From Cyanobium usitatum str. Tous (GTDB taxonomy: Bacteria; Cyanobacteriota; Cyanobacteriia; PCC-6307; Cyanobiaceae), in NCBI RefSeq assembly GCF_003011885.1, contig NZ_PXXO01000002.1, positions 62,001-126,000 of the forward strand: a DNA stretch of 64,000 nt, read 5' to 3'. This document shows, one piece after another, positions 8,794-16,044 of this stretch. Below the pieces are notes generated by a model. That model made no database searches. It saw only the letters and a program-made list of their open reading frames with translations, and had not been told where the DNA came from. Each line of letters begins with the position of its first letter. The first letter of the stretch is position 1. Made by a program: the position numbers and the translations under genes.

Positions 8794-9816
8794 ATGAAGC
8801 CTCTGCAAACGACTCTGCGATTCCTGATCCCCTGCGCCATTGCCCTACCGGCAGTGGTCGCAGCTCTTGACCCCGCCGATATTGAGAAGGCTTCTGTTGA
8901 TTCTTTGATCGCCGCCCTACCTGCCCCCAGCATCGACAAGGTCTGGGTAAAAGTGCGGCAGCCCATCAGCGTTGAAGAGCTGTCCAGCAGCCTCAAGCTC
9001 GCGGAAGAGCGATTGGCCAAGCTCAACGACGTCAACGAGGACCACCATTTCCGTCAAGGTGACTGGCTTGTTGTTCCCAGCCAGCAATCGAAGCAAATAA
9101 AGCAGCTGGCAGCGATCGATACCAGCGAGTTGCGTCGCACACCTCCTCTCCAGTCCCTACCGCCTGTGGAGGAGCGTGCTGTTGTGCGCTTTGGCGACAC
9201 GGTCGTAAAGATTGCTCAGCGCTATGGATTGACTCTGCAGGAACTGCTGCGTCTCAATCCTGGCCTCGAAACCGCACGCCTTGTCGTCGGTAGCCAGGTA
9301 CGGCTTGCGCAAGCTTCATCCGGACGCACCCGCATGGTGCTGGGGCTCAAGCCAACCACTAGTGGCGGTATCAGCTGGCCCGAACTGCCTGGTTTTGATG
9401 AGCTCAACCAGCCCTTTTCTGGTCAAAACTCAGCCCAGGGCTGGATTTGGCCGACCAGGGGAGTTTTTACTTCCGGATACGGCTGGCGCTGGGGTCGCAT
9501 GCACAAGGGCATCGACGTGGCCAACAACGTGGGGACACCGATCGTGGCGGCAAAGGCTGGTCGGGTGGTCTTCTCTGGCTGGCACGACGGCGGCTACGGC
9601 TACTTGGTAACCCTGGCCCATGCCGATGGCAGCCGTTCCCTTTACGGCCACAACAGCCGCCTAATGGTCCGAGTTGGGCAGGATGTTGAACAGGGATCTT
9701 TGATTTCCCATATGGGCAGCACGGGCCGAAGCACCGGCCCCCACCTGCACTTCGAGGTTCATCCCCCGAGCTCCGGCGCTGCCAACCCTCTCTATTTCCT
9801 GCCACCTAGGGCCTGA
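8794..9816 (+). CDS. LysM / M23 metallopeptidase (murein hydrolase)
   Basis: A 340-residue exported protein with a signal-like N-terminus (LRFLIPCAIALPAVVAALDP). The order is an atypical N-terminal repeat, a LysM domain at about residues 128-170 (VVRFGDTVVKIAQRYGLTL then LLRLNPGLETARLVVGSQVR), and a C-terminal M23/LytM domain. The M23 zinc motifs are HKGIDVANNVGTPI (HxxxD) and HLHFEVHP (HxH). It is expected to cleave peptide cross-bridges in peptidoglycan or to activate amidases; all metal ligands are present, so it may be catalytically active. It is followed at once by the tRNA gene. Confidence 0.93.
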   Translation: MKPLQTTLRFLIPCAIALPAVVAALDPADIEKASVDSLIAALPAPSIDKVWVKVRQPISVEELSSSLKLAEERLAKLNDVNEDHHFRQGDWLVVPSQQSKQIKQLAAIDTSELRRTPPLQSLPPVEERAVVRFGDTVVKIAQRYGLTLQELLRLNPGLETARLVVGSQVRLAQASSGRTRMVLGLKPTTSGGISWPELPGFDELNQPFSGQNSAQGWIWPTRGVFTSGYGWRWGRMHKGIDVANNVGTPIVAAKAGRVVFSGWHDGGYGYLVTLAHADGSRSLYGHNSRLMVRVGQDVEQGSLISHMGSTGRSTGPHLHFEVHPPSSGAANPLYFLPPRA

Positions 9817-9830
9817 TAAACTCAACCAAC

Positions 9831-9904
9831 GGCTCGGTAGCTCAGCTGGTTAGAGCGTGGGATTCATAACCCCAAGGTCGGGAGTTCAAGTCTCCCCCGA
9901 GCCA
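9831..9904 (+). tRNA. tRNA-Met (CAT), elongator-like
   Basis: A 74-nt cloverleaf. The acceptor stem is GGCTCGG/CCGAGCC with discriminator A at 9904; the D stem is GCTC/GAGC; the anticodon CAT is at 9865-9867 in loop TTCATAA; the T stem is GGGAG/CTCCC around TTCAAGT. CCA is not encoded. The normal G1-C72 pair argues against initiator tRNA. The anticodon stem has an A-C apposition next to the loop (TGGGA against CCCCA). A tRNA-Ile with lysidine-modified CAT is a less likely alternative. Confidence 0.95.
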
Positions 9905-9915
9905 TTTTCTCTGAC

Positions 9916-9940
9916 GGGGCCTTGATTCTGGCCCTTTTTT
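9916..9940 (+). terminator. intrinsic terminator after tRNA-Met
   Basis: GGGCC (9917-9921) pairs with GGCCC (9930-9934) around an 8-nt loop, followed by six T. Placed 12 bases after the tRNA it would end that transcript. Confidence 0.8.
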
Positions 9941-9960
9941 AATTTCTATCAATTTCCTAA

Positions 9961-10317
9961 CTATCGCAACTCGACTGTGTTGAGCCTTTCTCGAAATGAG
10001 GCCCCATCGTTCTGATCGCTTGTAATGCTGCCCAACAGCTCAGTGGGATCTGGATCAAGCTTTAGCTGTTGAACTTCCGGCGAGGCAGAGGCGGTGCTAC
10101 CAGTTGTTGCAGCACCACCCCGTCGTGCACGGCCATAGCCCTGGGAGCGCCCCTCAATCGCCCGAATCAAGGACTTGCTGCGGTTGACCTCTCCAATGCT
10201 CTGGCCGTCCTTGGGCCGGACCAATGGGTTGCCCTTCAGTTCAGAGCGCAACTGGCTAAGCAAACGGAAATGCCCAGTCGTGTTGTATTTCCGCAGCACA
10301 CTCGGCTCCCAAGCCAT
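9961..10317 (-). CDS. conserved small cyanobacterial protein of unknown function
   Basis: A 118-residue protein if ATG 10317 is used (MAWEPSVLRKYNTTGHF...); it is chosen because GGGAG lies 8 bases upstream. In-frame ATGs at 10323, 10332 and 10338 are alternatives. The N-terminal ~60 residues (VLRKYNTTGHFRLLSQLRSE, then NPLVRPKD) look ordered and I recall this pattern from unnamed cyanobacterial proteins. The middle is Arg/Gly-rich (GRSQGYGRARRGG) and the C-terminus acidic. No signal peptide or membrane segment is visible. It is divergent from the peroxiredoxin gene. I assign no function. Confidence 0.7.
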   Translation of the reverse strand: MAWEPSVLRKYNTTGHFRLLSQLRSELKGNPLVRPKDGQSIGEVNRSKSLIRAIEGRSQGYGRARRGGAATTGSTASASPEVQQLKLDPDPTELLGSITSDQNDGASFRERLNTVELR

Positions 10318-10462
10318 CGCCATCACTCCCATAGACATCACGTGAATCAGCCTATGGCCCCACCAGCCTGGATCATGTGATAAATTGTGAATAGCAACTG
10401 GTAGTCGATCCGACTTTGGACTGAAGTCCCCGGTGTGCCCAGCCCTCACTTACTTAACCAGC

Positions 10463-11053
10463 ATGTCCCGGCTAGTTGGCCTGCAGGCTCCAGATTTCAC
10501 AGCCACCGCAGTGGTGGATCAGGAATTCAAGGAGATCAGTCTCTCCCAGTATCGCGGCAAGTACGTGGTGCTGTTCTTCTACCCCCTCGATTTCACCTTC
10601 GTATGCCCTACGGAGATCATCGCTTTCTCCGAGCGCTACAACGACTTCTCCAGCCGCAACTGCGAAGTGCTGGGTGTTTCCGTCGATAGCCAGTTCAGCC
10701 ACCTCGCCTGGGTTCAGACGGATCGCAAAAATGGCGGTATTGGCGATATTGCCTATCCCCTCGTTGCTGACCTCAAGAAGGACATCGCCCGCTCCTACGA
10801 AGTACTCGATGAGGAAGCAGGTGTGGCCCTACGTGGTCTGTTCATCATTGATCCTGATGGCGTGATCATGCAGAGCACAATCAACAATCTGCCCGTGGGC
10901 CGTAGCGTGGACGAGACCCTGCGTCTGCTGCAGGCCTTCCAGCACATCCGCAACAACCCAGACGAAGTCTGCCCTGCAAACTGGAACCCAGGGGATAAGA
11001 CCATGAATCCTGACCCAGTTAAGAGCAAGGAGTTCTTCGCCGCCGTTAACTGA
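10463..11053 (+). CDS. 2-Cys peroxiredoxin
   Basis: A 196-residue typical 2-Cys peroxiredoxin (thioredoxin peroxidase) that reduces H2O2 and organic peroxides with thioredoxin-type donors. The peroxidatic Cys lies in [12 protein letters not shown] (about residue 51) and the resolving Cys in [11 protein letters not shown] near the C-terminus. [13 protein letters not shown] is the GGLG element and the C-terminus carries a YF-like extension (KEFFAAVN), features of sensitive eukaryote-like Prx. ATG 10463 is used; GTG 10433 would add 10 residues. It is monocistronic, ending in a strong terminator. Confidence 0.95.
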   Translation: MSRLVGLQAPDFTATAVVDQEFKEISLSQYRGKYVVLFFYPLDFTFVCPTEIIAFSERYNDFSSRNCEVLGVSVDSQFSHLAWVQTDRKNGGIGDIAYPLVADLKKDIARSYEVLDEEAGVALRGLFIIDPDGVIMQSTINNLPVGRSVDETLRLLQAFQHIRNNPDEVCPANWNPGDKTMNPDPVKSKEFFAAVN

Positions 11054-11096
11054 TTCCTTTCAGGGCTAGATTTGTTTGATCTTCTGCGATCAAACC

Positions 11097-11120
11097 GGGG
11101 GGCCTTTGGCCCCCTTTTTT
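11097..11120 (+). terminator. intrinsic terminator of the peroxiredoxin gene
   Basis: GGGGGCC (11098-11104) pairs with GGCCCCC (11108-11114) across a TTT loop, followed by six T. It lies 44 bases after the peroxiredoxin stop and before the convergent purQ end. Confidence 0.93.
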
Positions 11121-11154
11121 GCGACATCTTGCTGAGAGTCGTGTTCGCCAGGCT

Positions 11155-11808
11155 TCAATTGCTAAGGCTGGCAAGCAGCCTCAAGCCGTCGAGCCCCCCC
11201 GTGAGCGGGTCACAGGCGCGCTCCGGATGGGGCATCAGACCCAGCACATTGCCTCCTGTGTTGGTCAAGCCCGCCACATCACCAACCGAGCCGTTGGGAT
11301 TGCATGCGTAGCGCAAAACCACCTGACCATTTGCTTCGAGCTCAGCCAATTGCTCGCTCTCGCACTGGTATCGCCCCTCCCCATGGGCGATTGGCAGCAC
11401 GATCGCTTCTGCCTCGCTATACCCTTTCAGCCAGCGACAGTTGCCCGGATTAACGCTCAGCGGGGTTGGTTCACAGAGAAAATGCAGCCGAGCATTGCGG
11501 GTGAGAGCACCTGGCAATAAGCCCATCTCAGTGAGTACCTGAAAGCCATTGCAGATACCCAATACCGCACCGCCTGCTTCTGCGAAAAGCCTCACCGATT
11601 CCAATACGGGAGCAAACCTGGCAATTGCACCGCAGCGTAAATAGTCTCCATAACTGAAGCCGCCAGGGATCACCACCGCGTCTAGGCCGCTGAGATCGCG
11701 CTCCTCATGCCAAAGGAAGCGAGTCGGTAGACCGACGCAACCCTCTAGGGCCCAGCGCACATCCCGGTCACAATTTGAGCCAGGGAACACCACGATGCCA
11801 ATGGTCAT
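11155..11808 (-). CDS. purQ: phosphoribosylformylglycinamidine synthase, glutaminase subunit
   Basis: A 217-residue class I glutamine amidotransferase supplying ammonia for the FGAM synthase step of purine synthesis. The N-terminus [15 protein letters not shown] is the PurQ signature. The nucleophilic Cys lies in [10 protein letters not shown] (about residue 86) and the His/Glu pair in LMPHPERA near the C-terminus. Its start overlaps the purS stop by 4 bp (ATGA), so the two subunits are coupled; PurL is not in the window. Confidence 0.97.
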   Translation of the reverse strand: MTIGIVVFPGSNCDRDVRWALEGCVGLPTRFLWHEERDLSGLDAVVIPGGFSYGDYLRCGAIARFAPVLESVRLFAEAGGAVLGICNGFQVLTEMGLLPGALTRNARLHFLCEPTPLSVNPGNCRWLKGYSEAEAIVLPIAHGEGRYQCESEQLAELEANGQVVLRYACNPNGSVGDVAGLTNTGGNVLGLMPHPERACDPLTGGLDGLRLLASLSN

Positions 11809-12077
11809 TGCTGTTGCTCCCCGGCCTTTTCAAGCAGCTCTAGCTGCCAATTTTCAATTACTGGATTGGCAAACAAGCGGTCACTGAGGAGTTCCAGCTG
11901 GCCTTGGGCGGTGGTTTTGTCCGGAGCCTCCAGTTCCAGTTCTATTGCCTTGCCGATGCGCAGGCTGCGGACGCCGTCGACGCCGAGTCGGGCCGCTGCA
12001 GCCCTGGTGGCCTCGCCAGCCGGATCAAGCACCGAGGGCCGAAGTGAAACCTGAACGCGAGCGCGGAAGAGTGGCAC
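11805..12077 (-). CDS. purS: phosphoribosylformylglycinamidine synthase subunit PurS
   Basis: A 90-residue small subunit linking PurQ and PurL in the three-part FGAM synthase. [20 protein letters not shown], then [19 protein letters not shown] and [10 protein letters not shown] are the family pattern. The start is GTG 12077; no ATG is available in frame. It is the first gene of a purS-purQ unit and divergent from the secreted protein at 12172 with 94 bp between the starts. That gap holds an inverted repeat, GCTGAC (12122-12127) / GTCAGC (12138-12143), of unknown meaning. Confidence 0.93.
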   Translation of the reverse strand: MPLFRARVQVSLRPSVLDPAGEATRAAAARLGVDGVRSLRIGKAIELELEAPDKTTAQGQLELLSDRLFANPVIENWQLELLEKAGEQQQ

Positions 12078-12171
12078 CAGAGGAGCAGAAGGTTTGTTAA
12101 ATCTTGGCAGCCCGGTGGCCCGCTGACGTCACTTTTGGTCAGCTTGAAAGCACCCCGCTGGCATTTCGGCC

Positions 12172-12525
12172 GTGGTTTGGCGCTTCAACTCAGTTCCTAT
12201 TGGCGTCTGGCCAGCCTGCAGGGCACTGCTGGCTGGCTTGATAGCCCTTTGTGTGCCAGCTGCGCTTGCCCAGCCGTTGCAGTGCCGTCTGGCTGATGGG
12301 CCTTGGCAGCCATGCACAATGCTCGTTCAAGCCCCTGCAGCAGAGCTGCCTATTCGGTGGACGATCGAGCTCGGCCCACGTCGAATCGACTTCCGCAACG
12401 ACGGCAGTGGCACGGTGCAGATGCTCGACTCAACAGGGTGGTTGCCGGTTGAAACCAGCTGGATTGCGGGGCCTGCGCTCTGCTGGAACGGGCTATGTGC
12501 CCAAGGGGATATCCCCTTGGATTGA
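12172..12525 (+). CDS. small secreted protein, unknown function
   Basis: A 117-residue protein with GTG start 12172 and a clear signal peptide (ACRALLAGLIALCVPAALAQ, cleavage after ALA). The mature part is about 85 residues with four cysteines (LQCRLADGPWQPC and LCWNGLCAQ), suggesting two disulfides in the periplasm or lumen. Segments such as WTIELGPRRIDFRNDGSG suggest a small beta-barrel. I know of no characterised relative. It is convergent with cobW, with 4 bases between the stop codons. Confidence 0.7.
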   Translation: MVWRFNSVPIGVWPACRALLAGLIALCVPAALAQPLQCRLADGPWQPCTMLVQAPAAELPIRWTIELGPRRIDFRNDGSGTVQMLDSTGWLPVETSWIAGPALCWNGLCAQGDIPLD

Positions 12526-12529
12526 TCAG

Positions 12530-13633
12530 CTAGTTAGCAGCTGCCAGCTCACCGGTCAGAGCCTGGTTCAGGCAGGATTCGATGGCAGGGCGATCCAGTT
12601 GGAAGCCAAGCAAAACCACCTCTAGGCCTGGGGCATGCTGGGAGACCGAAGCCTGGCCAGACCCTGGTTCAAACCAGCACTCCAGCCTCGGTCCTACAGC
12701 CTGGATCTGAAGCGGTCGGTTTTTACCTGAAAGCCAAAGACGCCCCTTGAGCCGGATCAGGGCGCTATCAATCACCAGCTGAAGCAGTTGTTGCTCAAGG
12801 GCAACCCGGCAAAAATCGCCAGGCAGTTCGAGGGCAAGCGACTCGATGGCAACATGACTGTGATCGTGATGCTCATGATCGTGGTGATCATGGTCATGGT
12901 CATGCTCGTCATGCTCATGGTCTGTGGTGGTTGGCTGCCGGCTCTCAAGGCCCAGCACCAGCTCTGGGGAGACCACCCCCCTGCCCATCGACAACAGCAC
13001 AGCTCCTGGCTGCAGCTGGGGGGCAAGGGCCTTATGCACTAAATCAATGTCGCCTGCAGATAGGCAGTCGGCCCGGCTAATCAAAACCAGATCGGCAGCC
13101 TCAAGCTGCTCGGCAAACAGTTCATCGATAGCCGAAGCGTGATCCAGGCTTGGATCAGCGAGCCGCTGGGCCTCGAGAGCGGCTGGATTTGCCACCACAC
13201 TGCCTGCCGCAAGGGCTTCGCCATCAACAACTGCCACCACGCCATTGAGGCGAATGCGAGTGCGGATTTGCGGCCAATTCAGGGCGGCAATCAGTGGTTC
13301 GGGCAGGGCCAGGCCACTGGTTTCCACCACGATCCCATCCAGGCTTTCTGCTCGCTCAAGCAGCTTCTCCATAGTTGGCAAGAAGTCGTCTTGGACCGTG
13401 CAGCAGAGGCAGCCATTTGCCAGCTCCACCAGGCGGGTGTCCAGCTCATCTTCGGGGCAAAAACCACAGCTGCGTAGCAGGTCTCCGTCGATACCCACCT
13501 CGCCAAATTCATTTACCAGCACAGCCAGTCGCTGACCGCTGTGCAGCAGCAAATGGCGCAGCAGGGTTGTTTTGCCCGCACCGAGAAAACCTGTCACCAC
13601 GGTGACAGGCAGCCTTCCACTTTGTGTCGTCAT
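12530..13633 (-). CDS. cobW: CobW-family G3E GTPase metallochaperone
   Basis: A 367-residue metal-trafficking GTPase. ATG 13633 gives MTTQSGRLPVTVVTGFLGAG; the frame is open further upstream inside hupE. The P-loop is GFLGAGKTT (about residues 15-23), the metal-binding CxCC motif is GCLCC (about 75), and SRAD serves as the NKxD guanine element. After the GTPase domain comes a His/Asp-rich linker (TDHEHDEHDHDHDHHDHEHH..., about 237-260) and a CobW_C domain. The family delivers Co(II) or Zn(II). Its place two bases after hupE under a cobalamin riboswitch favours cobalt for B12 synthesis. Confidence 0.93.
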   Translation of the reverse strand: MTTQSGRLPVTVVTGFLGAGKTTLLRHLLLHSGQRLAVLVNEFGEVGIDGDLLRSCGFCPEDELDTRLVELANGCLCCTVQDDFLPTMEKLLERAESLDGIVVETSGLALPEPLIAALNWPQIRTRIRLNGVVAVVDGEALAAGSVVANPAALEAQRLADPSLDHASAIDELFAEQLEAADLVLISRADCLSAGDIDLVHKALAPQLQPGAVLLSMGRGVVSPELVLGLESRQPTTTDHEHDEHDHDHDHHDHEHHDHSHVAIESLALELPGDFCRVALEQQLLQLVIDSALIRLKGRLWLSGKNRPLQIQAVGPRLECWFEPGSGQASVSQHAPGLEVVLLGFQLDRPAIESCLNQALTGELAAAN

Positions 13634-13634
13634 C

Positions 13635-14264
13635 TCAGGCCGCCAAACCCGCCAGGGCCCAGGTGCCGCCAAGGGCCATTAGGGCGAAACTAAGCCAGCG
13701 CAGCTGGGTTGAAGAAAGGCGTGCTCCCAAGGGTCGCAGCGCAATAAGTGCCATCGCAAGCAGGCCTGCCTGGGAAAGGAACAGGCCCGTGCCGTAGGCC
13801 ACTACGGGCATGGCGCTCCAGCCAAAAACGGGGCCGCTTAGTACATAGCCGTGCAAGGCCATGGCGGGAAGCAACAGCAGGGATGGCAAGCGCCGTAGCA
13901 ACACCAGGGCCTCAACAATGAGGGTGCAGGCCACCAGGGATTCAGCGCCTGGCATCCCTGGCCACAGCAGTCCAGCGCCACTACCAAGCAAGCCAACAGC
14001 GAGAAGTCCCAGGCTCCAGCTAAGCCGTTTTTGCAGCCCCACCAAGGAAAGTGCCAGGAGGAAAAGCAGATGATCCGGGCCCAGCACTGGGTGGGCGAGG
14101 CCACTCAGAACGCCATTAAACATGCTGGGCTTTAGCTGGCCGATATCGGCAAAATGGTGTGCCTGGACTGGGCTAAGGGCGCCAATGCCGATTGATGCCA
14201 GGCCAGCAACTAGGAGCCAGCGTCCCAGGGCTTGGCCATTGGGTGCTGTTTTGATCAAATTCAT
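13635..14264 (-). CDS. hupE: HupE/UreJ-family metal transporter (likely cobalt)
   Basis: A 209-residue membrane protein from ATG 14264 (MNLIKTAPNGQALG); the open frame continues upstream only through the riboswitch. A signal-like N-terminus ends in LSPVQAHHFAD, and about six membrane segments follow. The signature HPVLGPDHLLFLLALSLVGL matches the HPxxGxDHxLF motif of HupE/UreJ Ni/Co permeases. Family members behind B12 riboswitches have been predicted to import cobalt, which fits the cobW gene that follows. No good Shine-Dalgarno is visible; the start is preceded by a hairpin described separately. Confidence 0.92.
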   Translation of the reverse strand: MNLIKTAPNGQALGRWLLVAGLASIGIGALSPVQAHHFADIGQLKPSMFNGVLSGLAHPVLGPDHLLFLLALSLVGLQKRLSWSLGLLAVGLLGSGAGLLWPGMPGAESLVACTLIVEALVLLRRLPSLLLLPAMALHGYVLSGPVFGWSAMPVVAYGTGLFLSQAGLLAMALIALRPLGARLSSTQLRWLSFALMALGGTWALAGLAA

Positions 14265-14266
14265 GG

Positions 14267-14299
14267 GCCGGTCCGCGCCGTAGGAGGAACAAAACCGGC
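14267..14299 (-). promoter_or_regulatory. candidate expression platform of the B12 riboswitch
   Basis: On the minus strand GCCGGT (14299-14294), just after the B12 box, can pair with ACCGGC (14272-14267), which ends two bases before the hupE ATG. The helix would occlude the ribosome landing site. No T-run follows, so control of translation rather than termination is inferred. Confidence 0.55.
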
Positions 14300-14445
14300 G
14301 GGCGTTCTGACTTGGCAATGGATCGCAAGCAGGCCCCAAAGTTGGAGCAGATTTGCGGGCCATAGCCTTCACAGCTGCGGGACAGTGCCGGATTTTCACC
14401 GACCTTTCCCCCTTACCTCCAGTGGCTGATCCCCACCGGAACCGG
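14295..14445 (-). promoter_or_regulatory. cobalamin (B12) riboswitch upstream of hupE-cobW
   Basis: Read on the minus strand, the core GGTGAAAATCCGGCACTGTC continues into CCGCAGCTGTGA (together 14400-14369), preceded by GGGGGAAAGG and a 5' arm with GGTTCCGG. The 3' part holds the B12 box AAGTCAGAACGCCCGCC (14313-14297). This spacing and these motifs match the AdoCbl/MeCbl riboswitch class. Binding of the cofactor should repress hupE-cobW. Confidence 0.93.
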
Positions 14446-14471
14446 AAATTAGATGCTAAGGGCAAGGGGCC

Positions 14472-14996
14472 CTATCGGCACGCCAGGCTGTCCTTGGTGG
14501 CTACTCCGGTGCTCGGATTGACACCGGCAGCTCGTTTACAGAGTGCTTTCTGCTCAGGCAGATCCAGCACTGCATCACTGAAGTCGGCTCCTTCAATGGT
14601 TGCCCCTTTGAAGTGGCTTTGCATCAACATGGCGTTTCGCAGCACAGCACCACTGAGGTCAGTGTCTTCAAAGTGACTTGCGAAGGCCACCGCGTCTTCC
14701 AGGTTGGCGTCCTTCAGGTTGGCTCCCCGTAGGTCGCTGCTGTTGAAAACAGCTCCGCGCAGATCGGTGCCGCTCAGATCGAAGCCAGCCAGAGTCGCCT
14801 TCAAAAACTCCTGCTGTTGAAGGTTGCGGCCGTGCATGTCTGGTTGGAGGTCTTGTAGCGAACGCTGGCTGCGCAGCTCAGGCGCGGTGATCGCTGCGGC
14901 AGGAAAGACCCCAAGGCACCAGGTCAGCACCAGGGCCAGTGCGGCCAGCAGCCAGCCACCAGACCAACTCGCTCGGCTTTCAGGTCTCGAGCTCAT
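14472..14996 (-). CDS. exported pentapeptide-repeat protein (thylakoid lumen type)
   Basis: A 174-residue protein from ATG 14996 (MSSRPESRASWSGG). A signal peptide (WLLAALALVLTWCLGVFPAAAI) precedes repeats of the A(D/N)LxX type: GFDLSGTDLRGAVFNSSDLR, then GANLKDANLEDAV, DTDLSGAVLRNAML, GATIEGADFSDAVL. These should form a short right-handed beta-helix. The C-terminus has two cysteines (ALCKRAAG and SLACR) that may form a disulfide. Lumenal pentapeptide proteins are common in cyanobacteria and chloroplasts but their roles are mostly unknown. It is divergent from the UPRTase-like gene with only 30 bp between starts. Confidence 0.85.
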   Translation of the reverse strand: MSSRPESRASWSGGWLLAALALVLTWCLGVFPAAAITAPELRSQRSLQDLQPDMHGRNLQQQEFLKATLAGFDLSGTDLRGAVFNSSDLRGANLKDANLEDAVAFASHFEDTDLSGAVLRNAMLMQSHFKGATIEGADFSDAVLDLPEQKALCKRAAGVNPSTGVATKDSLACR

Positions 14997-15026
14997 GGGC
15001 GCGCACTTACGGTTGATCATCAAGTT

Positions 15027-15692
15027 ATGGCAACCATGGTGATGGCTTTGCGGGTGGTGGTTCCCCCCCACCCCCTGATTGGCCACTGGCTTGGCGTACT
15101 GCGCGATCGACACACGCCTAGTTCGCTTTACGCCTCCGCTACTGCCGAGCTAGGTCGCTGGCTCACCTATGAGGCTGTGCGCGATTGGCTACCCCACAGG
15201 CGCATCCAGCTGGAAACACCCCTTGCCGCTGCTGAGGCAGACGTGGTGGATCCAGCGGTTCCCCTACTGGCCCTGCCCCTGCTGACCGCTGGGCTTGGCC
15301 TTTGGCAGGGCGGCCAAACAGTGCTTCCCTCGGCCCAGGTGCTCCATCTACAAGAAAGCCTGGGTGTGATAACCCCTCCAGCCGGACCAATCCCCTCCCG
15401 CTGCGGAGTTTTGCTGTTTGTAGCAGAACTGGGAGACGGCGAATCCCTGCTCCAACTCCTCGATGACCTTTCAGCTCTAGGCGTTACCGGTGATCGCTTA
15501 CGAGTGATTACATCCCTGGCCTCTGGTCCAGGACTCAAGGCTGTGGGGGAGCGGCACGGCAGCCTCACCATCTACGCCGCCGGCATCGATCCGGATTTGA
15601 ACGAAGCCGGGGCGATCGTGCCTGGTATCGGCGATGTGAGGCAGCGGTTGTTCGGTGGCACGGTGCTGGATGAAATGCCCAGCGATACCTAG
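15027..15692 (+). CDS. uracil phosphoribosyltransferase-like protein
   Basis: A 221-residue protein related to UPRTase, which makes UMP from uracil and PRPP. Family blocks are clear: HPLIGHWLGVLRDRHTPSSL, LTYEAVRDWLPHRRIQLETP, VPLLALPLLTAGLGLWQGG and the C-terminal uracil-binding loop AGAIVPGIGDVRQRLFG. The usual PRPP-binding loop (DPMLATGGS) is replaced by a VAELGDGES-like segment, so activity is doubtful. ATG 15027 is used; ATG 15042 is an alternative. I leave out the name upp because the key loop is absent. Confidence 0.78.
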   Translation: MATMVMALRVVVPPHPLIGHWLGVLRDRHTPSSLYASATAELGRWLTYEAVRDWLPHRRIQLETPLAAAEADVVDPAVPLLALPLLTAGLGLWQGGQTVLPSAQVLHLQESLGVITPPAGPIPSRCGVLLFVAELGDGESLLQLLDDLSALGVTGDRLRVITSLASGPGLKAVGERHGSLTIYAAGIDPDLNEAGAIVPGIGDVRQRLFGGTVLDEMPSDT

Positions 15693-15716
15693 GCTCGCTA
15701 CAGCAGGGCTTGAATT

Positions 15717-15989
15717 ATGGGCAATCACAACGGCGTCACCCCAGCCGGTGGCAGTTCCAGCCTCAGCGTCTTGGCTGGGGCTGTTATTGGTGCTGCTGGC
15801 CTTGCCTGGTGGTTGCTTGCTGAGGCAGAGCGACGCCGGCACCAAGGCCGGCCTGCCCGGGCCGCTGGAATCGCAGCCTCGCCGGCGGCTGTCAGGACGG
15901 ATCGGGATCTTCACGATCGGGTTCATGAGCTCAACCAGGCGATCGACGACGTGCGCCGTCAACTGGAGACCATGACCATCCAGGGTTAG
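15717..15989 (+). CDS. small single-pass membrane protein, unknown function
   Basis: A 90-residue protein from ATG 15717. One membrane segment ([20 protein letters not shown], about 17-36) is followed by a basic patch ([11 protein letters not shown]) and a C-terminal helix with heptad character ([20 protein letters not shown]) that could form a coiled coil. The positively charged side after the helix suggests a cytoplasmic C-terminus. It lies between the UPRTase-like gene and ilvD on the same strand. No function can be assigned. Confidence 0.6.
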   Translation: MGNHNGVTPAGGSSSLSVLAGAVIGAAGLAWWLLAEAERRRHQGRPARAAGIAASPAAVRTDRDLHDRVHELNQAIDDVRRQLETMTIQG

Positions 15990-16044
15990 GGCTTCGGCGT
16001 CATTCGGCCCGGTGGGTAGGTTTCCTCAAGCCCAACCCGTCACC

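Noticed and set aside
12830-12930. Repetitive GATCATGGTCATG-type DNA resembling a microsatellite or short repeat array
   Set aside because: It encodes the His/Asp-rich metal-binding linker of CobW; codon repetition explains it and there are no regular spacers as in CRISPR.
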